Assembly: GCA_038093515.1 (NCBI GenBank)
Contig: JBBPSI010000230.1
Coordinates: forward strand, 1 to 37,278
Reading direction: 5' to 3'
DNA: 37,278 nucleotides
Source: Butyriboletus loyo
Lineage: Eukaryota; Basidiomycota; Agaricomycetes; Boletales; Boletaceae
The translations under genes and the position numbers were made by a program. Of the stretch, positions 19,728 through 30,165 are shown piece after piece (within the stretch, counting starts at the first letter, position 1; each line of letters starts with the position of its first letter). The notes under the pieces were generated by a model. It made no database searches. It saw only the letters and a program-made list of their open reading frames with translations, and had not been told where the DNA came from.

Positions 19728-21716
19728 GTTTCAAGCGGTGACTGACCAGGTACTGTGAGGACCGACGTTGAGATGCGGGATATTGCAGCTCACATAGAAC
19801 TCGGTCGCTCGATCCAAAAGTCTAGGAGAGCGTGGACCGCCCAAAGCTTCCTTATGTAAAGTTTCCTTTTCAGATTCGTTCGTCTCACCTCCCGAGCCCG
19901 AGCCCCAACTCTGGAATCTGGAGTATGTTGCTGGTTCAACGATGTGATTTCAGGTATGCTATGCCTAAGGAGAGGGGATCTCTGTCCTCCTCAAATCAGT
20001 GAGCGAAATTAGCCGAGGCCCTGGTCAGGACCACTATAATTTTAAACTCTTCAGATAGGCTTTGTCACTGGTGTCCCGATTCCCGACAGGACTCGTCACT
20101 CGGAGGAAAGCCTGGCTGTCTTCCTTGGTTATTGAATTCAAGCACTAGTAGGCCGGAGACTTTTCCCTCCCCTCCCCAAAAACAATTTGAGTGGGTCCAG
20201 CGGTTCCCAGGGTACATTATTCCCATCAATGAACGAAGTGTAACTGACAAGACACAACTCAAAGGATTGTTCCTGTCCTATAAGTAGACGGGGCAGTCGC
20301 ACGGCTGATTGCATTTCCCGGAAAATGTTACGGAAGATCATTGTCCGAAAGAACACGGCCGGTGATGATCCCCATGCCCGCTCTCGCCCATGTTCTCCCT
20401 GACAACCCCGAGGACTCACACTCCCAGGACGTGCCGCCGTCTCATGGCAACAACATTGCGAATGGAATGGAATCACGGCCTGCTCACAAAATCATCATTA
20501 CCTTGGGTCGCGGCCGCTCGTGCGCATCGGAAAAATTATAATCCTGACACATAGCGTAACGCGTTCCTAGATCAACTGAATGCGCTCATGTTTCACTTGA
20601 AACCATGGGCCTATGATAGCCGCATTCTCTACCCGCTATACTGGGTATTGGAACACATGGCCCAACTGGCCATTGGCAGATACGTTTACTACCCTGCTTT
20701 TTTCTCAGCAATGCACTCACCATGCCTCAATAGAAAATTAAACGAGCTACGTATGATCACGAAGGTGGCGTCGTATTCACGCTTTTCTCGTCAACCAGAA
20801 TGCTGCTAACCAACGTGGATCGGAAAGGAAAACAAAAAGATGTCGGCGTCAAACAACACATTTTTTTAGAGAGAAGAGCCAAGCGATGGGAACCTTCTCC
20901 ACTTGGCGCTATTAATCGGCTTTCTGACAAGCGCATTGGAATGGGCTTCGCTCGTTTCCATATTAGTGTAACCCTGAATCATTTGCTGGCCATCGTCCAA
21001 TCACAACTCCCAGATGCGCCTGTGGTAGTTAAGCGATAGCAGATTAATAGCATGAGAAATTAAAGGGTATTCTTCGCATGGACCCCAATATAGTGAATTG
21101 ACCACTATGCAGGCAAGGAAGATACACACACGGTGCTTTTTGAATCGATGCAAGATCTCGCGGTCGCAGGTTCATGCTCCCATCAGCGACTCGCAAGCGG
21201 GCTTCACTTCTCCCGAGTCCCTACTTACCTCATTCATGCGCAGTCTTAATCTTGGTGATCAACACTGTCTACGTGTCTGATGGATGGATAGCGGCGCATT
21301 ATCGACGCTATGCCGGACAGGTTCTTATCAATCCATCTGTTTTGTTGACTAACTTCAGGTGCAATCTAACCAATACCTTATTTGTTTCAAATACCTGAGG
21401 GAGATTACGACGCCTGGCCAGACGAAGGCTTCTTGCGGCACGATGAGTGACATGACATCTCTTCATGAAGGTGGAGATGCGCCCCATTTATTAAGCAAGG
21501 TTCAGAACATGATGATGGCGGGATGGAGCAAGGGAGGCGCCTTGCCCTTGCCCTTTTGGCAGATTATTCAACCGTTCACGTACATACCATCTTCACATAC
21601 ATATTGGCAAACACAAGGGGTATCTCCGGTATAGAGGGATATAGTAATTCCAGTGTCCCATTGACATAACATAAAATTTTCAAAGCACGAGACGCTGGTA
21701 AGGGAAAGTTTATCTG
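19728..21716. other. Gene-poor intergenic region
   Basis: Almost 2 kb between the JHD1 start and the end of the Zn2Cys6 gene. Reading frames here are short, none shows a family signature, and no run of exons with plausible splice sites could be assembled. No LTR, terminal inverted repeat or tRNA was recognised. It probably contains the JHD1 promoter near 19728-19950 and old, decayed sequence beyond it. Confidence 0.45.
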
Positions 21717-24542
21717 TTATGAAAAATATGGCCGACGGTTGGAGAATCCGTCATCGCACCCCAAAACATCAGAAGTGTTTAGGACGATGCGTGGGTCGAG
21801 ATAATTGTTGCCGAATGATGTCCACCGAGCTCGAATACCTGATCCCACCGAATTCTGGGGATCAACTGCCCCCTCTGTCCCCTCAACAGAGAATGAAAAA
21901 TGATCTACATCTGCGTCACCACCGAAGATTGGACTTTCGTTCTTCACAGCATCGTGTAGTGATCCTATGGTTGGATGGTGTGGTGAAGAAAGTGGCGAGA
22001 GGCTACCTTGTGTCACGACTGTTCCTGTGATAGATCTAGCTGAGGTCGGCGGTGGGGTGTATGCCTCCCAACTGCCGCTGCCGTCATCAGTTATCACAGT
22101 GTCGGGTCTGCTGTCATCGTGGGGGAAGGAGATCGTCAAAGGTGGCAGGTGGGGGCGAACTTGTCCACCCGCAGATACCAGGGAGAGGGGTAGAGGCGTA
22201 TTGTCATCTAAGCAGGGGGAGTGGCCCGGGCTTTGTTTGAGAGGGAGGGACATCGGCGATCGCTGGACCTGCTGTCGATTGGCGTCGCGCTCGATTCGAG
22301 CATTCCATTCGGCTCTCAAAGCCTTTTCTCGTTCATGGCTCTGGGAATATACCCAGCGGACCTCGCCAAGAGCTTGAAGGCAAGCCGTCACACCCTCTTC
22401 CCAATCGGCGTCCCATCCCATCATATCCCTCTCTGCATCAAACTTATCGCTTTGAGCCAGGAGCAAGCCGGCGAAGAAACATCCGTCGCGAATCAAGCCA
22501 GCGTCATATGCGAAGAAGTTCGAAGGCACTTTCAGGTGACGTTGCAACACCTCGGTGACCCGAGGAAGGAATTTTTGACACTGTCGTATGGCAGATAGAT
22601 GGAGGCTGACCCTGGTGGCCTGGTCGGCGGGGGCTGCGTGGTTATTTTCGGTGAAATTAAGAAGTGCTTCATGAATGATGTTGAGGCATCCAAAGATGAA
22701 TATCTGCCAACCGCTGACGAATCGTTCGACGTCTTCGCCCCGGATAAGGTCGCCTCCAGCAGCGCCAACGCCAGGAGGGTTGCGACGCAACGTTTCAAAG
22801 TCGTCCCAACAACGTTCGAGATTGTCCCAAATTTCCGTGAGCGCTTCCTTGACTATTGCGATGCGTGATCCGATCCGCTTACGGGCACGAGGATCCGTCA
22901 ATGTGGAATGTATGGCGCGACACGCTTGGGACACAGCCAAAGTTAGCGAAAAGTATTGACTCGTCACCGTGTAGGTCAAGGCGGCTCGCGGGTGACTAGA
23001 TTCGAAGGAGGACTGAAAGGGGAAGGTTGGCGAAACTGGTGAGCTGGAGGGTGGGGAAGAGCGAGACGAATCCGCCGGGGAAGCGATACTGTGGGCGGCT
23101 GATGCACAATACTGAGGGGGAAGACTGGTTTGAAAAGAAGTAAGATCCTCATCGTCCCTGGAACAACGAATTCAGAAATGGCAGATAAAAGCAAGTTATT
23201 GTAGTCGTACAATGAAAGACGTCCACCATCCAGCCCCCGGGTAATGCCTTCATGTACATAGACATACCAGAATATACGAGCGCGTATAAGCTCATCGCAA
23301 TATGGCCCCAGACTACTGTTGACAGACGGAGAGTCGAAGTTGCACAATGAGTAAACTTGAGACAAGGTTGCTTCGTAAGTGGTCTAGCGAAGAGTGTCAA
23401 CGCGCCATAAATAGAGAAGTTCAAGGGCACTGACCTCATGTTCTCTGGGACTCTGGATGCCTATTGGGTATGATAAACAACCAGTCACCAATAATAGCGA
23501 CGGACTTACCGTGAGTTAAAGGAAGCAGAAGCAAGAGGACTCTGACACCGTCCCAAGATGGCCGCCGTAATAATCCGTGGAGGTCCACTAGCGTGAGTAC
23601 TTCTCTAGTCATAGCCTCGGAGCGGAGCATCCTCGCACGTCGCTTAGGATCGGAGGTGTTGTCACCACCATCAAAGGCAAGGTGAGGGTTATCGTGAGTC
23701 TCTGATGCGGCGTCTTCGGTATCCTCATTGCCGAATTCATCTACGCCAAAAGACGCAGCCCAGGTAACGAGTAGCATCGCGAGCATTTTTCCTTCGATAC
23801 TAAGTGGTGCAGTTCCCTCCACATGAGCAATATATCTGGAGACAAATTCACCCGGTTCAATGACTGGGCCTGCGGGAGGTCAGCTAATTGAACGGTGGTA
23901 GACAATCAGATACTGACGCTGAACACAAAACCTGCGAAAGAATGAAGATCTGAGAAATGGGAGTTGCATTTGTGGAATAGCACTGTGCTCGGGGAGCGTG
24001 GTCGCCGCGAAAAACGTGTTTGACGTGGGATCTTGCAGGACAGAGGGCGCGGTTAATACATCATGATCTGTCACCTTTCCATAGACGGCCCTGTGAGATT
24101 TAGAACCAGTTGAACCGATGTACAGATACCATGATAAGAACTTACTCGACTTGCTGGAGCCGTCTTCCTCGTCTGAGTAACTTGACAGCTTTGACCTGTG
24201 CGAACTCGTCCCTGAAGAGGGATGAGAGAGGGTACGGAACAAACTACCCAGGAGACTTACACGCATTTAATGCTACGTTCTCTGCAGTTAGAGCACGAGG
24301 GTTGCTGGACGCCATTGATCACTGTCGTCGGAGAAAAGTCTTTTAGATCGCAGCGCACCCTATGGCGTCCTGCTCAGCATGCGTCCAATGTAGGAGACAG
24401 GACCCAACCTTCTCATGCGGCATGCACCACATGCCGAGAACTGCTGCCTCGAGGACTTGGGCTGGCCAGAAGCCCGCCGAGGATAGGGAGCAGTAGTGGA
24501 GGACGCGCTGCGGGGTGCGGAAGCAGGGAGTCGACGCGACAT
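21717..24542 (-). CDS. Zn2Cys6 fungal transcription factor
   Basis: Eight exons: 24542-24409, 24359-24261, 24211-24146, 24090-23927, 23869-23510, 23460-23435, 23383-23211, 23157-21717; 820 residues. The DNA-binding zinc cluster is at residues 38-77 (C38, C41, C48, C67, C70, C77; CxxCx6C twice) and is interrupted by an intron after the fourth basic residue of CGACRMRR. It is followed by DEFAQVKAVKLLRRGRRLQQ, a conserved linker that probably includes the dimerisation helix. The middle homology region reads MLAMLLVTWAASFGVDEFG, REVLTLVDLHGLLRRPSWDG, THGIQSPREHETTYEATLSQ and ELIRARIFWYVYVHEGITRG, then helical fungal_trans sequence, and a Ser/Pro-rich C-terminal end. Exon 6 is only 26 nt. The regulated genes are unknown; nothing in the neighbourhood suggests a cluster it controls. 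Confidence 0.9.
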
Positions 24543-25648
24543 GGAGGTGGGGGTGTGAGGTGAGCACTGATTGACGCGATCGGATATCAGAGGGAGGTTG
24601 TTTAAATGTAGTACGGACCTGAGGACGTGACCAGACCATGGATCGCTGACGTTGATCTCCGGAAATTCGATGTGCTTTACACAGCCCAAAACGAGAAGAC
24701 CTGACCCGATCGAGTACGGCTAAAAAGACACGAGAAAAGCGGATGTCGTAAGTCGAAGTCAACCCATCCACGCAATTGGAGTCAGGCTTTGACCCCGTTC
24801 TGACACCGGTGCTAACCCAATCAAGTACATTATTCCCGTCACAACCTATTGTCTGTGCACTCCTGAATCGTGCAGCCAATGCCAATCGTACACAACTGCA
24901 TCTTTTTTTGTTCGCGGCCGCCCGGGTGCCACTGCTTGTCCCATGGCTGCGCGGGCGGGCTATGGGAACATTGGTAGCCGTTATCCGGTGAGGCGCATGC
25001 TCCCAAGTCCGGAAAGGGATATGCGTCCTGCCACAACCGAGCCACGAAGCCTGGTGGGATGCGTCTGTGACAGATAATTGATTGGGCACCCAACCATGCC
25101 ATAAACCCCGCCTGCAAACTGCCGTGAAACTGATATTGGAGCCAAGTTGGAGTCATCGCTTAGATTTGTCGATTACATGGTCCGGTAAGCACATCGCACC
25201 TGCTTGCGGCCGCGCCTCAGGCTCACAAGATTCTAACCTACCGCACGAGATTTTTCTTCACGCATCTTCCAGAAAATCTCTCCGATCCTAGATCTCATAT
25301 TTCTTGCAGCCGATGCGATCTCCCTGCGAACCCGGTCGAGCCGACGCCGAAAACATGGGTATGTCTTTTTCTCTTTCAACAACGGAGTTTGCCGTGAGGG
25401 TGCATGGCATTCTGAAAATCAGCAGGCCATCACGTTTGGACTGAGTCGGTCGTTTCGTCATGCAAGCGTTCGCCTCTCGCTCAACAACGGTGGTAACGGA
25501 ACAAGAACCTACTTGATGGGAAGAGAAGCTTTAGCACCTGCTAGATCCAGTAGATCTAACAGAAAAGTAAATGCTTCCGAGAGATGCGTCATTTCCGAGC
25601 ACAGGTTTGGCTGAATATGAAGTCCCGGTGTGACATGCGCTCCAGCTG
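24543..25648. other. Intergenic region, Zn2Cys6 gene / NOP16
   Basis: About 1.1 kb without a recognisable gene. It should contain the promoter of the Zn2Cys6 gene and the 3' end of NOP16. Frames of up to ~105 codons occur but show no family features. A NotI-type GC-rich palindrome (gcggccgcccg, near 24916) stands out only by composition. Confidence 0.4.
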
Positions 25649-26772
25649 TCACGCAATTTTCCCCAAAGTGGACATGGTCCGGCAGACCGAGGATGCCGTG
25701 TGTCCTGAGCACATTAATGGCCCGGCAAACTGAGTATCCGTGCCCCTGCGCAGCACTGCAAATCCCCCAGCCTTTGCAATGGCCCTCCTCAATTCGCTGG
25801 CCGTTCGTTGTTCAAGATTGACTCGACGATCACGAGCCATTTTGTCCAGGTCATCGCCATACTTCTTCACGAGACGTTCTAGATATGATCTCTCCCCAAA
25901 AGACGTATGCCGCTCACGTACAGGTGCGGAAGCGGCGAGGTTCTCCAGATCTACGGGATCATTCGTGAGCTATCGCCAAGGATGAATCGAGTGAGAAGAC
26001 GACGTCACGAGTTCGCGGTGTCAACCTCTCGGCGACACTGAGAGCCCACCATCTGTGCGAGGTCCGGTGCAGATCGAAAGCTGACCTTGAACAATCGTAC
26101 CCTCCACGTTTCCCGAATCCGCTCCCCGCGACGTTTCAGGACGATGAGCCCACATGCGCGAATCCGATTCTGTCGTCATCAGTGGAGCATCGATCACGGG
26201 TTCTCGTTTCGAGGCATCTCCTCCCTCCTCAACACTCGGCAGTTCCACGCGGACAATGTTACCAGACGAATCTCGAATTATTCGTCCGAAACCCTTTGGG
26301 AGTGTAGAGGTGATTGTGGGTCCTTCAGAACCAGAGGATCGGGAGTCGTCGATCGTAAAAGACGGAGCGATCGGGAGCGGTCGACTGGTGTTATTCCGAT
26401 CGGTGGTGCGACTAAAGTTGACTTCCGAACCGCCTGATGATATGGGGTTAAGATCATGCTGAAGACCCAAGGTAAGGTAACTGCGGAAACAAGGTTAGTC
26501 AGATTTTCTGTCATATTCTCCTTGCGTGAAACGATCTGGAGCGGTAAACACACTTTTGACGGAGGGTTTTAGATGGGTCCCACGCATCTTGCAAAGCTTT
26601 CGGCCCGCAAATTGCTGCAAAAGTTCAACTGTTCTACTATCTATATGTACGGAAGGAGGTTTGTGAGACGCCTACTTGGCATCTTCTTCTGGAGCCGCTT
26701 GGCTCTTTTGGAATGTGAGATAGCTTTGTGCGTGGAAGACTTGGCCTTGCGACGTTGACGTGGATTAGCCAT
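25649..26772 (-). CDS. NOP16: NOP16, 60S ribosome biogenesis protein
   Basis: Four exons: 26772-26676, 26614-26554, 26480-26086, 25950-25649; 284 residues. Nop16 is a nucleolar component of early pre-60S particles. The basic N-terminus MANPRQRRKAKSSTHK and RAKRLQKKMP, then GPKALQDAWDPSKTLRQNY with LTLGLQHDLNP, and the C-terminal YLERLVKKYGDDLDKMARDR and ELRRAIAKAGGF are diagnostic of the family. The middle is a Ser/Thr-rich variable linker. The third intron (25951-26085, 135 nt) is the longest here; joining at GTIVQ-DLENLAAS gives the expected family spacing, while shorter alternatives introduce stops. After KAGGF the protein runs some 30 residues further than usual (AVLRRGTDTQF...), so the true 3' end may be earlier or spliced. 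Confidence 0.88.
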
Positions 26773-27058
26773 TCTACCGCCCGTGGTGTTGCTCGTAGCA
26801 AGAACGTCGCAAGACAAGTTTGATGAATTTGAAGTTTTCAAGCTCCGCGGCGGTGCAAGGTTTCATGATCATGCACAGCTCGCAGCGGCCAGCGCGTCCT
26901 CGCTAGCACTCACCGACTCAAACTAGCTGCATTTTCTGCAAATTGTCCCAACCGACCCTGGTCAACGCCTCCCTTGAACCCTCCGAACGCTTTCCGGCAA
27001 CTCACGCGGACGCGGATATTACACCCAACCCTCGCCAGTACATTACGTGCACATACCC
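26773..27058. promoter_or_regulatory. Divergent promoter region, NOP16 / HAD hydrolase
   Basis: 286 bp between two divergent start codons. No PAC or RRPE element of the type found before yeast ribosome biogenesis genes was recognised, and no TATA box is evident. Confidence 0.35.
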
Positions 27059-28364
27059 ATGTATCTCCCTCACGTCAAGGCTGTTATGTTCGATGTGAGT
27101 ATATCCCTTTGTCTTATGCGCTCGGCCATTCTCACTGGCATCATGCCGGATCGTCTGCCGTCATTACACATGTGGTTTCCGCAGATCGGCGGCGTTGTCC
27201 TCCGGAGCCCATTCATCGCAATCGCAGACTACGAGGCAGAGAAAAAGTTGCCGCCCCACTACCTGAATGTATCCATGTGGGTACAGCCCCCCGTCCCTCC
27301 CACGCTGCACTGAGCTTTCAGAACATCCCGCGGTTCGTCGGGTGCTTGGCAAAGGTTCGAACGGGGGGAACTACCCTTGCTTGATTTCTACGTGGAATTC
27401 AGTCGCGACCTGTCAGACACCACAAACGGAAATATATGGTACACAGAGTACTGCAAACGGAAACGAATAGGTATGACTAATTCAACTCTGCCAGATCGCC
27501 GTGGCCTCATACCACCTTCAGTATGTGCCAAGCTTCCAGCACGGCTCCAGATCGACGGCCGTGATGTAAGTCCCGACCTCGTGAGGATGACTACATTGTC
27601 GAACCGGAATATACTAGCTTTTTGGACGTATGATGCGATCAGCAACGTCTTACGACTCCCATGTGTTGACTGCCATCACGAACCTCCGAGGTAACTCACA
27701 TTCCGCATGGCATCCTGCTTAGCGCTCAGTTGCGAACCATTTTTCAGCCGCGGGTAGGTGGCGCATCGTCGCACTGACGAATAACTTTGGAGGATACCAT
27801 GGCACGGGTGCATCACCACCGCAAGAAATCCCCGAGGCCGAACTGCAATTCCTGGGATGGCAGGACGGGCCTATACCAAATTATCTACGCGACTTATTCG
27901 ATCACTTTTACGACTCTAGTGCAGTAGGCTTGCGGTGAGTGCCGGCAGTCTGCTTCTCAATCTGTAAGCAATTCAGCGCCAGTCAATAGGAAGCCAGACC
28001 CCAAGTTTTATATCTATGCCTGTGAAGAAAGTGGCGTCAATCCAAAGCAAGTGGTTTTCCTAGACGACATTGGGATGTAAGTTCTCTCCCTCGCCGCTAG
28101 TCCTTGCTACACTGTGAACCCAGGAACCTCAAGGCAGCCAGGCAACTTGGAATGGCGACAATACGTACGTAGAATCACTGCTGTCGTGTCATCGGACGTG
28201 ATTGGCATCCCCCCCCAAAAAAAAACCAACAACCGAATGCTAACATGAGTACATCAGACGTTCCCATTGGTGGCACGCTACAAGCCGTCAAACAGCTAGG
28301 AGAATATCTCGGGATTGACCTTTGCGCCGATATCACCAAAGGGTACTCAGGGGGAAAGTTGTGA
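27059..28364 (+). CDS. HAD-superfamily hydrolase (epoxide hydrolase N-terminal-like phosphatase)
   Basis: Nine exons: 27059-27094, 27185-27276, 27322-27470, 27522-27565, 27618-27690, 27748-27934, 27990-28076, 28124-28164, 28258-28364; 271 residues. HAD core motifs are all present: FDIGGVV (nucleophile D12), LTNNF (T142), KPDP (K195) and FLDDIGMN (D219, D220), with an expected alpha-helical cap between the first and second. The layout matches the phosphatase-like N-terminal domain of soluble epoxide hydrolase and ACAD10 rather than sugar phosphatases. The substrate is unknown. The position two residues after the nucleophile is Gly instead of the usual general-acid Asp, which also occurs in this subfamily and may alter the reaction. 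The start is the first ATG, giving a very short lead (MYLPHVKAVMFD); a further 5' exon is possible. It converges with QCR10 (111 bp apart). Confidence 0.85.
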
Positions 28365-28475
28365 CGGCTGCGACTATAGTTTAATCAATTCTGTCCAGTT
28401 TCTCTAACTAAATATGTCGACAACAATGATGTGGTATTGTGGAACGTGTGGCAGGGTCCAGAAGTCCAGGGTCGA

Positions 28476-28874
28476 TTAAAAGGGTTTGTCCGACGCAGGC
28501 GTCTTGTCTTCGTAAAATCTGCCAACCTAGTTATCACGTTCGAATGAGCTTTCAATGCGGCGGAAAGCAAGGTAGAGCTCACTAGTGGCGCCTTGACGAG
28601 AAGGCCGTTTTTGACAACTGGCGTTACGGACAGTAACTGAAAAAGAAGAAGAATTTCAAAAGTCTTCAGACTAGGTGTGAACACATAGGGATACCCGACA
28701 CGTACAAACAGAGCTGCAGTTCCTGCACCGGCACCCCAAATGCCAAGGGTGGGTGCCCACCGCCTCAACAACTATAAGGTGAAGTGAGCGAATCAACCAC
28801 TTGAACAACGTGTGCAATCTCACAGTCGTGCCAATATCGTATGGCGAGGTGGGCTTGAATGTGAGCTGTGACAT
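28476..28874 (-). CDS. QCR10: Complex III subunit 10 (QCR10)
   Basis: Four exons: 28874-28824, 28771-28706, 28636-28583, 28526-28476; 73 residues, matching the ~77 of the family. Qcr10 is a small single-pass subunit of the mitochondrial ubiquinol-cytochrome c reductase. The N-terminus MSQLTFKPTSPYDIG is followed by LRRWAPTLGIWGAGAGTAAL, LLSVTPVVKNGLLVKAPL and the invariant tail FYEDKTPASDKPF. The membrane helix runs about residues 25-48. The last acceptor must be aactag at 28527-28532 (not the nearer ttggcag), which gives VGRFYEDK in frame. The gene is easily missed because each exon is 51-66 nt long. Confidence 0.92.
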
Positions 28875-30165
28875 GATTTGACACTGGAGTGGTAAGTGAG
28901 AAAGTGCTTTGTTCGGTCGGGAGCGGACGGACATGAAACTTGCACGTGACTATACATTACAGGTCGAGATCCTTGCGCATCGGAAGGCGTTTTGATATCC
29001 ATCAATCTCTCTCTCTTCGTTGTCCCACTTACTGGCGTCGCAGCATGTGCTACACGCAATATGTATAAAAAAAGACATATTTTTGGTCCAGATTCGCGTC
29101 AAACAGCCAATCAGGGAGCGCCAAGGTCTGCCCGCGAGCTAATTCCACTTGCAGGAAGAATTCAGGGTTCCGCAGTACCTGCTATAGCAGGCCAGTCTAT
29201 AGTTTCGTATTCCTGGTCGGATGATCCGTGAGGGATCCGACGGAAGTAAATTATTGCACACCATCCTGACTCGCCGGAAATCAAGCACATCGACAGCTGT
29301 GGGAGCGAAAAAAAAAGGGGGGAGTGACGAACACGGGGAACTGAGAACGATGACCGGTGACCTGTGAAGCTTGAAGTACCGCATAGGTCAGTGAGGGAAT
29401 TCGATAACCACAAATGGTTTAGTCTGAGGCGTGGCCAGTCAGAAAGCGGTTCAACTCTACCGATGGGCCGGTTTCGAATGGCTGAATCAGTGGCCCCCTC
29501 GTAATGATAGAGACGTTCTTGCGGCAGAAGACAAAAATGCAATGTACGAGAATAACTATACAACGTTGCGTCAACACCTTGGAACGATGCATACCGCTAA
29601 AGCCGGTATCCTTGCGAAATGTGGCTTGACAAAGACCGAGATACTAACCATGTTGGTTCAGCAACTTACCCACGACAATGCGGTGATAATCTGCCTTTTT
29701 CGCGGGTGGCCCGCTAAGAACACTTGTTGGCGAGCCGATCAAGAGATGGGAATGAAGTGATAGGTCCCGCAGAATCACCAGCTTCATGAACTTTCATTTT
29801 CCGCGGAGCTGTAAGGCTATGTGCTGTAATTCGTTGATAGCGCGTATCCATATCACCGGTGGGACGATTGATATGATGAAAGTTAGGGAAAACGTCTATA
29901 TCGAGGTTGATTGATCCATGTCCGGTGCACGCAAATAACTGGAACGCAGAGTGCGTGAGGGCTCGCATCTTTTGGCGCTCGATACTGGATATAATGCGCC
30001 ATTTCACAGTTTGATGTGAATGTCACCTGTCTGGCCAACAAGATCCGGAAGGCTACCTTGCGCTAGCCAAGCCCGACATTCTGAATGTCGTCCACCTTCC
30101 CGCGCGTGTTCCACACCTGTATAGTACCAAATTAAAATTATCCCCGATGTTGTCCACACGAGCAG
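28875..30165. other. Intergenic region, QCR10 / AlkB-GRF
   Basis: About 1.3 kb. A 109-codon open frame on the plus strand (29428-29760, containing LYRWAGFEWLNQWPP) has no ATG at its start and no recognisable family. A 14-bp perfect palindrome (cctgctatagcagg) lies near 29177. An A-run followed by a G-run occurs near 29310. The QCR10 promoter lies at the left end. No RNA gene recognised. Confidence 0.35.

Noticed and set aside
20557..20566. ACGCGT hexamer in the gene-poor gap.
   Set aside because: No nearby gene start it could control; chance occurrence of a 6-mer.
19728..21716. Candidate transposon or gene in the 2-kb gap.
   Set aside because: No terminal repeats, no family motif and no consistent exon chain on either strand.
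25951..26085. Possible intronic C/D snoRNA in the longest NOP16 intron.
   Set aside because: No convincing C box (RTGATGA) and D box (CTGA) pair with a terminal stem could be found.
28205..28222. C-run followed by A-run in the HAD gene.
   Set aside because: Located inside intron 28165-28257; simple homopolymers without a visible role, and prone to sequencing error.
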